Part shown: one piece after another, positions 1-10,743 of the stretch
Numbering within the stretch: the stretch's first letter is position 1
How the letters are laid out: every line of letters starts with the position of its first letter
The notes under the pieces: generated by a model
Told to the model about the DNA's origin: nothing
The model's input: only the letters and a program-made list of their open reading frames with translations
The model's database searches: none
Source: Paramacrobiotus metropolitanus
Taxonomy: Eukaryota; Tardigrada; Eutardigrada; Parachela; Macrobiotidae
NCBI RefSeq assembly: GCF_019649055.1
Contig: NW_026570382.1
Coordinates: forward strand, 172,860 to 236,859
Direction: 5' to 3'
Length of the DNA stretch: 64,000 bases
Translations under genes and position numbers: made by a program

Positions 1-1095
1 ATTACAACTTGACAGATCTCATTCTCTGTTATTTTGTGTTCTAGACTTCCAGTTAAAGTTTTATTTTGCTATACATACACGTTACAATAACCAATAAAAC
101 CGATAACTTAAAACCTATAATTCAATCAGGGTGCTCGAGTTGTCGCTCAAATACCACAAGCATGAGGATTCACAGCTCGGCTTGCTGTATTCAAATTGTG
201 GGAGTTGTTAGACGATCGTGAAGATAATGAAAAACTGATAGTTTATTTTTACAAGCTTTTAAGAATATCATTTTGTAGTATGCAGATGGTTTTCTTGTCT
301 GTGTAGAAGACCTGCAGTCTGCAGATAACAAATACTTAACTTACAGAGTGATACAATGTCATAATATCGTGAACTTTAAGGAACTAGAAATTTTATTTTG
401 TAAAAAACAATATTAATCTGTCGTGACTAATGACTTTTGCCGGAAGCGCACTCAATGCACGGTTAATGTTACTACTTTATGAACTTGTGCAGTTAATTTT
501 TGCGGCAAAAATCATGCGCCTTATCATATGTAGCAACTTTTGCGAAATTGCAGTTTGGGAAAGTTCTGGTCGTAAACCTCGGCAGTGCTGCTGCAGCTAA
601 AGCAAGCATACTCTTTCTGTAGGTGTTTCATAAATATTTTTGTTATTCAAGCTTGCTAAAAGAGCTTCAATATCACTGCAAGCTGTGTTTTGTCGGCGCG
701 ACAAAAACATACTGCAGAAAAAATTGAGTAATAAACTAACAGAGAAAAAAACTGATCGAGCGGCCTTATTGCCTTTGTTCGTGTTGTGCAATTAAAACGG
801 AATTTAATAGAAAGCAATTCGGGCAAAACTACATGGGGAATACCGGTGATTTCACTTTAAGCGGATGTGCCTCGTTATACCGCAAAACAAAAAAGCACAT
901 GATTTTTTGCCTTTATGCAGTGGGCGAGCGGTTAACGTACGCGTACACTGTGCAGAATGCGCTATACCCTATTTAAGCAGGTGGCATTTCAACTTTTTTC
1001 TCATTAAGCAAAGCTTTTTGCGGTTGTTAAAAGATATAAATTTGAATAGCAGCTGTGCGGCTTACTCTACGTAAATATAAAGCAAACTCGCTAGC
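1..1095. other. AT-rich spacer, no gene seen
   Basis: I see no coding region with supporting features here. The only signal I would keep is a TATAAAT at 1035-1041, about 60 bp upstream of the start codon of the peptide gene at 1096, which could be its TATA box. Confidence 0.6.
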
Positions 1096-1423
1096 ATGGA
1101 GGTTCTCAAGTATATTTGGATGCTGCTGGTACTGGCAGTTGTGGCACTGGTAAGAAAAGTTTCGTCGAATTTTGGAACTCGATCGAATATTCACATGAAA
1201 AGATTTACTGTTCCACTACTGACATAACTGCACTTTCAGTTAGTTTTCATCTTATGACTAGTGCAGTAGCAGTACTAGTTGATTCAGGCTTTCTATTACG
1301 TATGGCCAACCGCTGTGCTAATTGCAGTCAAGCGTACCGGCTGCCTCCGCCAAAAAAATTTGCAACCCCCACGTCGATGTCACGTGCGGTCATCCTGTCA
1401 TCGAGCAGGAATCGGAGCGATGA
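1096..1423 (+). CDS. small secreted two-cysteine peptide, paralogue D (2 exons)
   Basis: Two-exon model: exon 1 is 1096-1149 and exon 2 is 1328-1423, joined in phase 0 (donor GTAAGA at 1150, acceptor TTGCAG ending 1327). The product is 49 aa. Exon 1 encodes exactly 18 residues, a hydrophobic signal peptide (Met-Glu-Val-Leu then a Leu/Val-rich core). Exon 2 encodes a short mature peptide with two cysteines in a C-N-P-x5-C arrangement, enough for one disulfide. Three paralogues with the same 18-codon first exon and the same phase-0 intron lie at 16.2, 19.1 and 21.5 kb on the other strand. A poly(A) signal AATAAA is near 1656. The family is not one I recognise; secretion is inferred from the signal peptide. 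A contiguous ORF through this stretch exists in another frame but lacks the paralogue support. Confidence 0.62.
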
Positions 1424-3470
1424 AACCGGGAATACCAGTACAGCGGAACTTATCTCGAGAAAGTGTCTTCTGTACTAATTTTCCTGCTTCGCAAAACGGA
1501 TGCAGTGGAAAACATGCCACTATGTTCAACTTCAAACGGTCTTTGTATAATTATACAGTAGCAACTAGCAACAAAACGGTTTTCTTAATTCCATTATCTG
1601 TATATGGTACTCGTATAGCATGCGCAATAGTTGCACATGTATTAAAAATGTTTATTTAATAAAAGGCGGTTGATTTGTATCGAAATGTAGCGGCTCGAAG
1701 TAGGCATGCTGACACTCGTAAAACAGTGCAAAGAGACACGTACTGATAATAATAAATCAACACATCCAAAACTGGGATTTATTTTAGAATTAAAAAGGTA
1801 AGCTTAAGTAGCATTTCCTTAATTACAGTTCTCTCCAGTTAATTATTTCGCTCATTACAGCGGTAGCATTTCCTTCAGGAACTGTCAAAGCAAAATACCG
1901 TTTGATCCCAGCAGCATTCTTTTGTTTATTATTTTGATTTAAACCTTAAAAATTAATATCGTTATGTGGGGTCAACTTGGTCTTGCAAATGTGGCATTTG
2001 GTAAGAGTCAGCGATGGTACAGACGTACAGAAGTGTAGCATGCGACGCCTTTATCTTATAATTATTAACTTCGACAGTTGTGACAATACTTATATTAATT
2101 ACTTAACTATGGAGTACAACAACTATGGGTACTTTTAAAATCATAAATCTTATTCCGCCCGTAAATATACATATTGACCCATTTGAGTGAAGTATGTCGG
2201 TCCTGATACTAAATTTCGTACACAAAACGTTTCGTTTCTTCTTTCTCACAAGATTTTTTGGCATCAAAATTCTCTCCTTTCAACTTTCCACCGACACTCT
2301 TTTATCATTGCTGACCTACGTTTTATCAGTTTCATCATTCAACCTAAATTGAACTAAAGTGAATCCAAATATTATGCTAACTTTGGCAATGTGTGATTCG
2401 GAAAATTTGCAAAAAAATATAGTTGTAGTATAGGTTGGCACCTTGCAAAGCCTAGCAAAAATTATGCACTTTAAGGTACAATCAGTAGCCTAATGCTGGC
2501 CCTAATAAACACGTTGCTGCTACAATTATTAAGTAAAGAATTTACTCATTATTTGACCGTTGTACTCTGTACAGGATTCTAAGCATATTCAGCATGTTCT
2601 GAATTAAAGATATTGAGCTATATCCCTAAATTTTTGTTTAATGCGTACACTAAGTGCTACTACCTACTATGTACTCGTACTACGTGTTCAGGTATATTTG
2701 CTCATTGTTTAGTACTGCTCATATTTGGGTCCTCTTACAATGCGAAAGTTTCCGACAGGAAATTTTTGCATGAAAACGAAGTTGCCCAAAATAAATAGCT
2801 CTCGTAGCAAAAGTTTCGCTCATGCAATTCTAAGCACAAGAGACACTAAATTAATCACTACAGTAAAACAATCGAATAGCAAAGTCAATAAATCACAACG
2901 ATTTTCATAAAAAAAATCACCAAGAACTGGAATTGGGCCGCCTGCAATGTAAAAAAACCGGTTTTCTACTTCTACAGAATTCGAGAATCCCAAATTTTTA
3001 CAATGCTGATTTGTTTTAGTAATCACAGAGCAGTGAAAGACACACATACTTTTCAAAATATGGGGGCAAAACCGTCTTCCTGCTGCCGCCACCGACTGGA
3101 ATTTTACGTTGCGGCTCAACATGGTGTGATTATGTACCGCGCCAGATTTAACCATATGTACTGCCATAAATTTAACCATATGTACTCACATTCGAGCCGG
3201 GCAGCGGCAGCAGCGCCGGGAATCGGTTTTCATCCCTGTATAGGTTCACACAAATATAGGGTTTCTGCTGTAACTTGGGGCGTGAGCAGCGTGACCGACG
3301 GACAGATTACTGCGTGACCGACATGACCGACAAAAATTCCTGTTGTCTTGAACATAGAGGACCTTCGCTTCGCTTCGGTCGATCAGTACAGCCGCATTCA
3401 CCTTTCTGCCAATGGGCCCGAATGAACTCAATGGTGTCAATTAGATCAATCGACAACGACGGGTTGGTTC
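1424..3470. other. spacer with a short direct repeat, no gene seen
   Basis: No gene is supported. A 16-bp direct repeat (TTTAACCATATGTACT) occurs at 3147-3162 and again at 3171-3186, a 24-bp period. From about 3270 the base composition changes to GC-richer sequence with GACCGAC words like those inside the 4-15 kb element, so this may be an older fragment of the same kind. Confidence 0.5.
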
Positions 3471-3569
3471 GGCAGATTGGTGGATGAGCCGGAAGATCGG
3501 TGGACGAGCTCCGGTAGATTGGTGGATGACTTATCCACCTTTCTGCCGGACTTCGGCATAAAGGTGGAT
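3471..3569. repeat. three short tandem copies followed by a long hairpin
   Basis: Three imperfect 18-bp copies of GGNAGATYGGTGGAYGAG start at 3471, 3491 and 3513. They are followed at 3533-3569 by a hairpin: ATCCACCTTT (3533-3542) pairs perfectly with AAAGGTGGAT (3560-3569), and TGCCG (3544-3548) pairs with CGGCA (3554-3558) around the loop GACTT. Confidence 0.6.
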
Positions 3570-4111
3570 GCGATTCAATGAATATCCATCAGCAACCAAC
3601 CAACCTTCCTGTCGGTTACAATCGTGCACTGGGAGCAAGCTCATGCCGTCCGTCCGCTTGTGTCAGTACTGGCCAGTCCAGACGGTTCGCTTTGGCAGGG
3701 ATAACCCGCAATCTCAGTGCCGCGCTTTTGTTGCATTGCTCAAAAGTTTCAGTTTGGAAGCGAGGGCTTCGGCCGCACGGTCCGCACCATGAGTGCATCA
3801 GTTACGTCGGTGCTCGAAGACTGTAAAGACCAATCGTCACCCCCCCCCCATGAATGCCAAATGCGGCGCTTGGGTGGACAGCTCGAGAGACACGAAATGA
3901 GGTGCAAACGATCAGCCGGACGTCTACCTTAACAAAACGGTATCAGCAAGGAGTTCGCTCGCGCACTAACGATCAGCGGCTTCCTGCCAGAATGGAACCG
4001 AAGGGATTAACCTTAAAGGACAATAAAAGACCGCCCTTATTACCCTTGTCCTATGGGAACGTGGTAAGCCTTCCAATCGACTTTATCTGTGTGGATACCC
4101 TGGCAACTTCA
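3570..4111. other. GC-richer spacer, possible retroelement debris
   Basis: Several overlapping short ORFs occur but none resembles a family I know, and none has splice or start support. Composition resembles the adjacent mobile element rather than the AT-rich host spacers. Confidence 0.35.
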
Positions 4112-4120
4112 TATATTGAC
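4112..4120. repeat. left target-site duplication, 9 bp
   Basis: TATATTGAC at 4112-4120 is repeated exactly at 14666-14674. The two copies lie directly outside the inverted terminal arrays, which is what a 9-bp target-site duplication of one insertion would look like. Nine-base duplications are typical of Mutator-like transposons. Confidence 0.7.
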
Positions 4121-4128
4121 GGCTAAGG

Positions 4129-4246
4129 CTATTTTGCCGCAGTTTTCTACAGTGTGTCAAAATAGCCTTTTGCTATTTTGCCGCACACTGCGTTCAAACA
4201 GCCTTTGGCTATTTTGCCGTACTATGCTCGCAGCTAATTTGCCACA
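4129..4246. repeat. left terminal hairpin array
   Basis: CTATTTTGCCGCA-type units end at 4141, 4185 and 4220, with a degenerate one at 4233-4246. The middle one forms a hairpin with the preceding TCAAAATAGC. These are the inverse of the units in the right terminal array. Confidence 0.7.
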
Positions 4247-4363
4247 GTAATGGCCAGGGCACGGCCATCTAGAGCTACATTTTCTACTAGATTGAGCTAT
4301 TGCCGTAAGCTGACTTTGACTTTTCTCGCTGGAATTCGTAAGCGCATTCTCGGGAGGGTTCAT

Positions 4364-4640
4364 TTACAACTGGGACAGAAGATTGTGCATGGATCTGGTC
4401 GCGAGCGGACGGTTTGCACTGAGTATATGTTTGCCATGAAGTGCATTCAACGAAAGGTCTGTGGCGTCCGCCAAGGAGTTCATGTCCTTCTTCCGACCGC
4501 GGAATCTTGCCATGCGCTTAGCGAACCAAACTTCAACGGCCAGCCTTCCTCCTGTTCGGCCGCCGTTGATTTCTGGTCCCAGTCCGCCGCATTACCGGTA
4601 AGAGCCCCACTCACCTTGAACATGAATTCAGCATCCTCGT
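4364..4640 (-). pseudogene. second gag capsid-like fragment, frameshifted
   Basis: On the minus strand two overlapping frames read like a retroelement capsid core: a segment with V-S-G-A-L-T-G-N-A-A-D-W, then after a one-base shift a segment with W-F-A-K-R-M-A-R-F. This parallels the A-S-A-V-K-G-P-A-K-T-W and W-M-D-K-F-K-D-E-Y segments of the intact gag at 43.6 kb. It lies at the opposite end of the element from the main gag remnant at 10.2-10.6 kb, so it is a second, independent piece. It is broken and non-functional. Confidence 0.35.
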
Positions 4641-5970
4641 CGGTATCGGTTCCTTTTTGTTGTCAGGGTAACTGGCGAAGTGGGTTGCCCATCCTTCCGC
4701 TTTCAGCATGTCACTATCGAACATAGAAAAATCCGTGTCCGACGGGTAGCCAGCAGCAGCGCTCGCCCGACCATCTGCGATTGGATGATGTTTTGTCGAT
4801 TCCGGTCAATGCCGGCCCGGTCGCTTCGCTCATCTTTCCGACCGAGCCGGTGCTCTACGTCGGCGTCGGCTCGGCCGCCCCACCAATTGTTACGAGGAAC
4901 AGCTCGCCTGGCGTGCCCGCGGTCATGGTCCCCCGACACGCTTTCTGCTGTATCCGGTGTGCTAATTCTAGCACCTTTTCTCTCTCCTCACCTCCCGTTT
5001 ATGGCTAAACAGGTCGTGTCGGCGGCGCGATCGCACTTTGGTCACTCCCTCCGACTGCGATTCTCTACGTCTCGACAAGGTCGGGCCCACCTATATCGGC
5101 GGCGACGGTCTTCCTTGATATCGGTCGTTGTGGCTATGACTGTCGTTATCCGGTTGCGACAGCCTTCCAATCGGTCTTGTTGATCCTGTGTCCGATCCCG
5201 CATTTGCACTGGAAGTGGTTGCCTCAGCGTCTGTGTTGGTCGGCGTGGTACGTCTTCCGGTTGCCGCACTATCCGTTCGGATCGGCGGGCTACATCGTCG
5301 GGTTGTTCCGCAACCGCGGCTGATCACTGTTACCCAACAGCTGGCCGCTGTGCCGGGCCGAGCTGTAATCCGGTCAAGGCAAACTGTTTTCCCGTATCGA
5401 CGGGTTTTTGCAACGTCATGTCGGGAAGCTGCACCCTAACTGCCAGCTGATATATCGAGCCAACCCGCTGTCCGAAAAATTCCACCAGGCACTGGTTGGA
5501 CCGTACGGATCGAAGTCGTCGCCCGGTTGTTTGCAATGTCACCTAGAATCCTAATGTCCGTCGGGCCGTTCCGCGGGTTGGACCATCCGCCCGGATGAAT
5601 TTGCCCCCCTCAAAGTCCAGCAGAGTCCGAAGTCGAGCGATACCATTCGGTCACAGATTTTTCCTACCTGCCTAGGTCTTCTCGTTAGTCGTCCTGCCGG
5701 TATCCTCGGCGGTCAGATCGGTGTCGTCGCTGAGTCAGTAGTACTGCTCTCACGTAGCATTCGGGCCGCGGAGGCGTACTCTTAACCTTCGGCTCTGGTT
5801 GGTCGGATATACCCGGCTTTTCTGGTAGGTTTTCGACGTTTGCGTCGGCCGCCTACGATGGTATTCGGGTTACCTTCCCTTTTGTGGGGTCGGTTCCCAG
5901 GTCGGTATGACTTCCGTCCTTTTTTGGGGCCGGTTGACCGGGTCCAAACAGCCTTCAGTATGGCCAGTTG
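4641..5970 (-). other. unassigned interior of the TIR element
   Basis: The RT, RNase H and integrase would be expected here from the order in the intact element, but none of their motifs (YIDD/YVDD, D-D-E, HHCC) is visible on the minus strand in any frame. The stretch is GC-rich and rich in CGGTC/GACCG words. Confidence 0.4.
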
Positions 5971-6406
5971 CTAGTCGGTAAAGGTTTTACCGAAATTTAT
6001 GGAGTCGATAATTCTTCGTCGATCCTCCTGGGATTCCGCGTCTTCTTTCTCTAAATGAGTTGAGTTAGCTTGGGCTTCTACCATCTCCTGACCGTCCGTC
6101 ATCATACTGAACGGTTCGACTGAACGGCCCATCGGTGCACCTTTCCGTAAGGTGACAGCCTTGTTGGTGTGGTTAGCCATCCATGACGGTAAATGTCTTT
6201 CCGTCGTGCTTTGTTGCACCATCTATCATATCTACTCCGTAAGGTGTGGTGTGCGATTCGCACAGGTACATGAACTCTTGGGTAGGAGGTATTTCTAGGA
6301 CGACATTGCTAGGTACATCTAGGGCGACATTGATTTCGGGTATCATTCGAGGCAGGATCCTAACTTTCCGCTGCGCCTTTACTCCTGTGGACTCGAAGAT
6401 GGTCAA
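5971..6406 (-). pseudogene. decayed pol, region preceding RT
   Basis: Two overlapping minus-strand frames (6406-6173, then 6222-5971) match in order the segment just upstream of RT in the intact pol. N-H-T-N-K-A-V-T-L-R-K-G-A-P-M-G corresponds to N-H-S-S-K-Y-R-I-V-K-K-N-Q-L-L-G near 50.1 kb. A frameshift separates the halves. The RT that should follow is absent, so this copy cannot make a functional pol. Confidence 0.5.
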
Positions 6407-7493
6407 CTGCGAGAGCTCTTTGGGCTTCGGTTGAACCGGCCATGTCTTGGCGATTCTCCTTGGGATTTCCCAAACAGCTTGTTCGTTGTCGATGTCCGGT
6501 TCGTAGACGTCCTTTTTGGTGCATGTAGCCAGGTCTTACGCTTTTTTAAAGTATCTTTGGTTCATGCGTTGTGTTCTGGATATTAATCCTTGCCGTGTCC
6601 GTCGGGGGTCGGATGTCGATCCTTATCTCAATAGGTTGGATAGGACGTATTTTCCGCCTTAGAGTCACGAAAGTCCATTGGCTTCCCAATCCGTACCTTA
6701 ATGGAACACGTCGAATAAGCTGGAAGCGATACCCGTTCATTGTCAATGAACACAACCTGTCGGTCTCGCGGGTTGAAACTTATGGTTTCCTCCAACTTCA
6801 GATGGTAGACTTCTGGGCTTTTTCTGTGCTGGTCTGTCTTCTCGGCTACTTGGATTTAGCAATCCGAACCTTCTGTGGGCGCGGTTGCTCCCTCGGTCAA
6901 GTTGGCCGAGTTCATTTGTTCAGTTGGCGGTGGTTGGTCGACGGTTGCGGTCGATCGCAAATGGTTTTCTTCGTCAGATCTGCATGCCTCCGTCCCTGGG
7001 GCTGCAGCTTGTTCCTGTCCGGTTTGTTCCGGTTGGTTATCTGGTTAGATTTCCGTACGGACGATGGATCGAAGCGCTTTTGTTAGTCAATCATCGAAGG
7101 TCGGTTCTTCGTATTCTGATGATTCATTGACCGAGTCGTTTGTCCGGGTTTCATCAGGCCGGCAATGTCGGACTGACGGTCGAATTCTTCGTCGTCGTCT
7201 TTCTCAGATTTTTCTGGGTCATCTGAGTCTTGTTGTCAGAGTCTGTGTTCGGTGAGTCGCTCGTGCTTTGTACTTCCGAGCCATTTGACTCGAAGCCTTC
7301 GTGTTCCGCGACAGATCCGATTTCAGGGTCAGCTTTCGGCATGTTACTGTGTCTGACGTCTGTGGTCGGTGCACACTGGTCGGTCGTATCCGTCGGTTGG
7401 GTCGGTCGACTTCTTCCCTCCTGGTTTTCAAGGTCGGTGAACTGCGGACTTATGTGGCCGTGCCATCGGATGACTGCTGGTTGAGTTTTCCGA
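6407..7493 (-). other. unassigned interior of the TIR element
   Basis: By position this corresponds to the low-complexity acidic spacer between the accessory domain and RT of the intact pol. Only short frames are open. CGGTCGG-type words recur on both strands. Confidence 0.35.
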
Positions 7494-8223
7494 CTATGGT
7501 TTCCGTTCCGGTTGCGGAGGTGCCGATGACGATGATCTGCCGTCCAACCAAGTCATGTCGTGGTGATTTTGTATCACCCGTATCACGCCATTTATGTAAT
7601 CGTGGCAAATGACACACCGGTCCGGTCTGTTGGTTTCTTCAACCTGGGTCTTTTCAACTGGCTCGCTTTGGCCGGTTTGGAACTTTACCTTCCGTGGGTA
7701 ATCATCCATAGCTGGTGGTAGAGGGTCTGGGATTCCGTGGTACAGAAGTATCCTTGCCGTACCGTTTCCAGAAAACAGTTGTTGACGATACTACGTACAA
7801 CTGTACTTGGCGCATATAGCCGAAGAGTGCGCTGCCTAGTTCTTGGCATGGTACCTCCAATAGACTTGGTACAGGAAGTCCATATTCCATGTACTGTTGG
7901 TGGATGGGGATTCGTTCGTCCTCCCATTCCTAAGCTTCATCATCTATGTCGTCGATGTGGGCTATTACAGGTTCGCACCTCTGTTCTGCTTCCTGTATCT
8001 GGTCGGAAGTCACCACTCCGTTCTGTTGCCAAACGGCCATCATCTCCAACGTCAGTCGGTCGAGAAAACGCTGTACACCTGAAAACCAAGTCCGGTACTT
8101 CTGTTGTACCTCTTGCACCAGAGCATCCACTTCTGTGGCGGTTGCCTCTGGTGTCGGGATAAACTTCAGTATCCTCTTAACCGGTCTTAGTCCGCCGGTA
8201 CGTAGCCTCCTTTCATACGCCAA
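7494..8223 (-). pseudogene. decayed pol accessory domain with CxxC
   Basis: Three minus-strand frame pieces (8223-7930, about 7890-7700, 7709-7494) are collinear with the domain between protease and RT of the intact pol. K-Y-R-T-W-F-S-G-V matches R-Y-R-T-W-L-S-C-V, a G-L-P-V-P-S-L-L-E-V segment matches G-L-G-S-P-V-Y-E-S-L-E-V, and K-V-K-F followed by D-R-C-V-I-C-H corresponds to K-V-T-F and a cysteine-bearing segment. Keeping this domain in a distant, decayed relative suggests it was functional in the lineage. I do not recognise it from a named family. Confidence 0.5.
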
Positions 8224-8264
8224 AATGGCAATGTGCGGCTGTAGTTCCAGACCATAGTCCGATT

Positions 8265-8460
8265 AGTGTTTTGGCAGTCAAGGCAAATGTTGGGCGTGGA
8301 TTTCGTCGGTTGCTTCTTCAGGCTATTCGTTTCGCAAAATCGTTTCTCGATTAGCGAAGTTACTGCTCCCGTGTCGCTCATCGCCATTTTGGGCGTCGAT
8401 CCGATCTGGATTGCGTGTGCCCAGGCTCTGACCGTCTTCGGTTTGTCGTTGTTGACCCTT
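8265..8460 (-). pseudogene. decayed retroelement aspartic protease
   Basis: The minus-strand frame carries S-D-T-G-A-V-T-S-L-I, the active-site signature of retroviral-type aspartic proteases (DTGA), and the following E-K-R-F-C-E-T-N-S-L matches S-K-P-F-C-E-K-N-G-L of the intact pol at 47.1 kb. The upstream strand also matches (W-A-H-A-I-Q-I-G against Y-T-H-E-V-K-V-G). The second half of the protease fold is not clear because the frame is soon lost. Confidence 0.6.
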
Positions 8461-8849
8461 TCAAAGGTGACTTACCGTACTGACGGAAATTAAGCATACT
8501 GGTCCGCAGTCGTGTGTAGCAGATTTTTCTTGCGTCGGCTGCACTCCCGGGTTGGCCGCTTCCTGCGTTTAATGTTGATTAATAATTCAGTCCGTCTGTG
8601 TTTCAGCGGTTTCCACTGGTTATACTCGGTTGAGTTTACGTTCCTTCATCGAGATTTCCGTTGGTCTCACGGTCGACAACACGTGGTCGGGGTTCAGGAA
8701 CGTTCGAGAGCCTGCTAATGTTTTGTTGGCTGTCGCTTTTTGGAGAGGCCCGCTTCCTGCTGCAGACAGTAGTCGGGTGCCCATGCTTCCAACTGGAATG
8801 ATTGCCATTCCTCGAATCCTCCCGGTTCTTCGGTTAGGTCCACTGCCTA

Positions 8850-9407
8850 TTAGATTTGCGCCGCATCTATCCTTTCGCTTCCGGACAATTCGGGGAAGTT
8901 TCTGTTGCCCCTATTTGTGAATCGGTATCTGCATCTTGGCCCCTTTCTTGGCTGCTTTGTTGAGGTTCTTCTCACCGGCAGTCCGGTCCAGCTTCTTTGG
9001 CCGGTCCGCACTGCGTCACTTTCTGCGGCAGACGGCGCAAGCGCATTGTTTGCGCTGCGTGGATTAGACAATTTTTGCATTCCAGTCCCCAACGTTACAG
9101 TGCCAGATTGAGGTACTGGGTCGGACAGTCTGGGCAATTCATGCGTTCCGGTCCGGATCTCCATTTCGCCGTTGTTGACGAATATACCGAGTTGCGCCGC
9201 TATAGCTCTAGCGGCTTTAGTCCCTTCTGTGGAGGCTGCCATCGCAGTAAGGAATTCGTCGTCCGTTCTATGATAATTCAGTCCTAGTGCGTCCAGAACT
9301 GTCATTATCCGTTGTTGTAATGGAGTATATATCGGTTGATTAGTGGGGTTACCCTTGTCCGGTGATTCGGTGGGATGTTGGAGGTCAAATGAGTCACCGG
9401 GGCTCAC
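8850..9407 (-). pseudogene. 185-codon ORF with winged-helix-like segment
   Basis: The longest open minus-strand frame in this element. It contains T-P-L-Q-Q-R followed by an alpha-helical stretch and a turn N-N-G-E-M-E-I-R. The pattern resembles the carboxy-terminal part of ORF4 of the intact element (T-P-L-A-V-P, then K-P-D-G-R-I-D-F-K). In the intact element that domain is downstream of pol, while here it lies between the zinc knuckle and protease. The match is by eye and short, so homology is uncertain. Confidence 0.35.
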
Positions 9408-9431
9408 CGACCTTAGGCGTTTCCCAGGGCG

Positions 9432-9830
9432 TCACCCCGAGCCAGCCCGATATTGGCGGCGAGTCCAAAGACTAGCGAACCGGTAACTGTTGTCGCCACT
9501 CCAAGGATCCCTGGTTGTGTCCCTGCTGACTATCTCCACTATTCCTGCGGTTTTCGCCACCCCCGTTACAGTGCCGGGACCGGTTTCTGTTACCAACACC
9601 CGGCTCTGCTGGCGGGATCGCGGTGGTGACAAGATGCTAGCGCAGCTCGGAGTTGCCAAGCCTAATTGCATGTTGTGCGTGTATCGGTAGTACCACTCGT
9701 TGCACCACCAAAGGTTCAGATTGTCATCGTATCGGAAGTTTGCCTTTCCGTAGCGCGCTCGTTCGTGGTTGTTGAACATGCAGTGTCGGCAAGAGAAGGT
9801 CCCAGCCAGTGTTCACAGTAAGAACGCTGC
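9432..9830 (-). pseudogene. decayed gag nucleocapsid with damaged zinc knuckle
   Basis: The minus strand encodes C-R-H-C-M-F-N-N-H-E-R-A-R-Y, a C-x2-C-x4-H-x4-C knuckle whose last cysteine is tyrosine (TGC to TAC). It corresponds to C-Q-Y-C-M-Y-G-N-H-Q-T-Q-G-C of the intact gag, and the downstream aromatic stretch (N-L-W-W-C-N-E-W) lines up with N-L-F-A-F-N-E-W. The change should abolish metal binding by this motif. Confidence 0.55.
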
Positions 9831-10199
9831 TTCCATTTTGTTCGCGTAAGTAGAGATCTGCCGAGAATTCTGTTGTGCTCGTGGGGTTTATTGACCCTGT
9901 TGAGCCGATCCTCCACCGCGGTTTGAGAAGTTTCCGCCGCCGTACACTGCTGGTGGCGCTTGGTATCCCGGCAGCATATGCGGCTAATATACGGTGTGGT
10001 GGTGGGGTTAGAGTTGGTGCAGGCATTGTATCCCGGATTCTGATGTAGTCACTGTCCCATATCCCCTTACCACGTCGTACATTTTCTTGCCATTGACGAA
10101 CTGCCTTATGAAGTCGCGAACTTCGATCGGTGTCTCCGGCATTCTGATTTTCAGGGCATCCCGTAGTCTGGGTTCGTGGATGTTCTCCTAAAAGTGGTA

Positions 10200-10581
10200 G
10201 AGTGCCACCTCGTCGGTGATGTTTCGGTCTCGTGGTTTAATGTTTAATGTTCATGGCATCGTAATACTGCGCCGGCATCTCTTGTCAGAAGCGGTATTTT
10301 TGCTTGGCCATAGTCAGCACGGCATTAATTTCTTTGTTTTTGTCCGTGAACCGCTCCTCGAATTTCTTCAGCCATACGTTTACTGGCCATCCCCTAGTGG
10401 TTCTTCGCTGGCGGTGTTTCTATGCCACTTCTCAGCTTGCCCTGTTAGTCGGGCAACGAGGTCGGTCATGAAGCGAATATCTTTCTCATACCATTCCTGG
10501 GCTTCGGCATGTAACCGACGAATCTGCTTGATCCATCCGTCGACCTTGTTTTGGGCGCCATCGAATTCCGGTAGGGGTTAG
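10200..10581 (-). pseudogene. decayed gag capsid core
   Basis: The minus strand reads F-D-G-A-Q-N-K-V-D-G-W-I-K, matching F-D-G-S-R-D-T-V-S-G-W-T-R of the intact gag near 43.5 kb. After frameshifts it continues with K-K-F-E-E-R-F-T-D-K-N-K-E-I and Q-Y-Y-D-A-M, which match K-F-K-D-E-Y-G-D-R-D-E-E and Q-Y-Y-Q-A-M. The W/F/Y spacing is that of Ty3-like capsid (retrotransposon gag) domains. Stops and frameshifts make it non-functional. Confidence 0.6.
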
Positions 10582-10743
10582 CTACGTCCGCGGGCACGTG
10601 CCCGTATCATTGTCCGTTCAAAGTCCCTGGTACGTCCCTCTCCCTCTTGGTTGGCCGCATATCCGAAGGATAGTGATCGGTTGCCTTGGACGTTTGTAGG
10701 ATCGAGGTTCGTCCCTGGCTTGTTCCAAGTGCTTCTTTTCCTA

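Noticed and set aside
1116-1659. Two overlapping plus-strand ORFs of 120 and 126 codons
   Set aside because: They run through the intron of the small-peptide gene; the spliced model is supported by three paralogues with the same structure.
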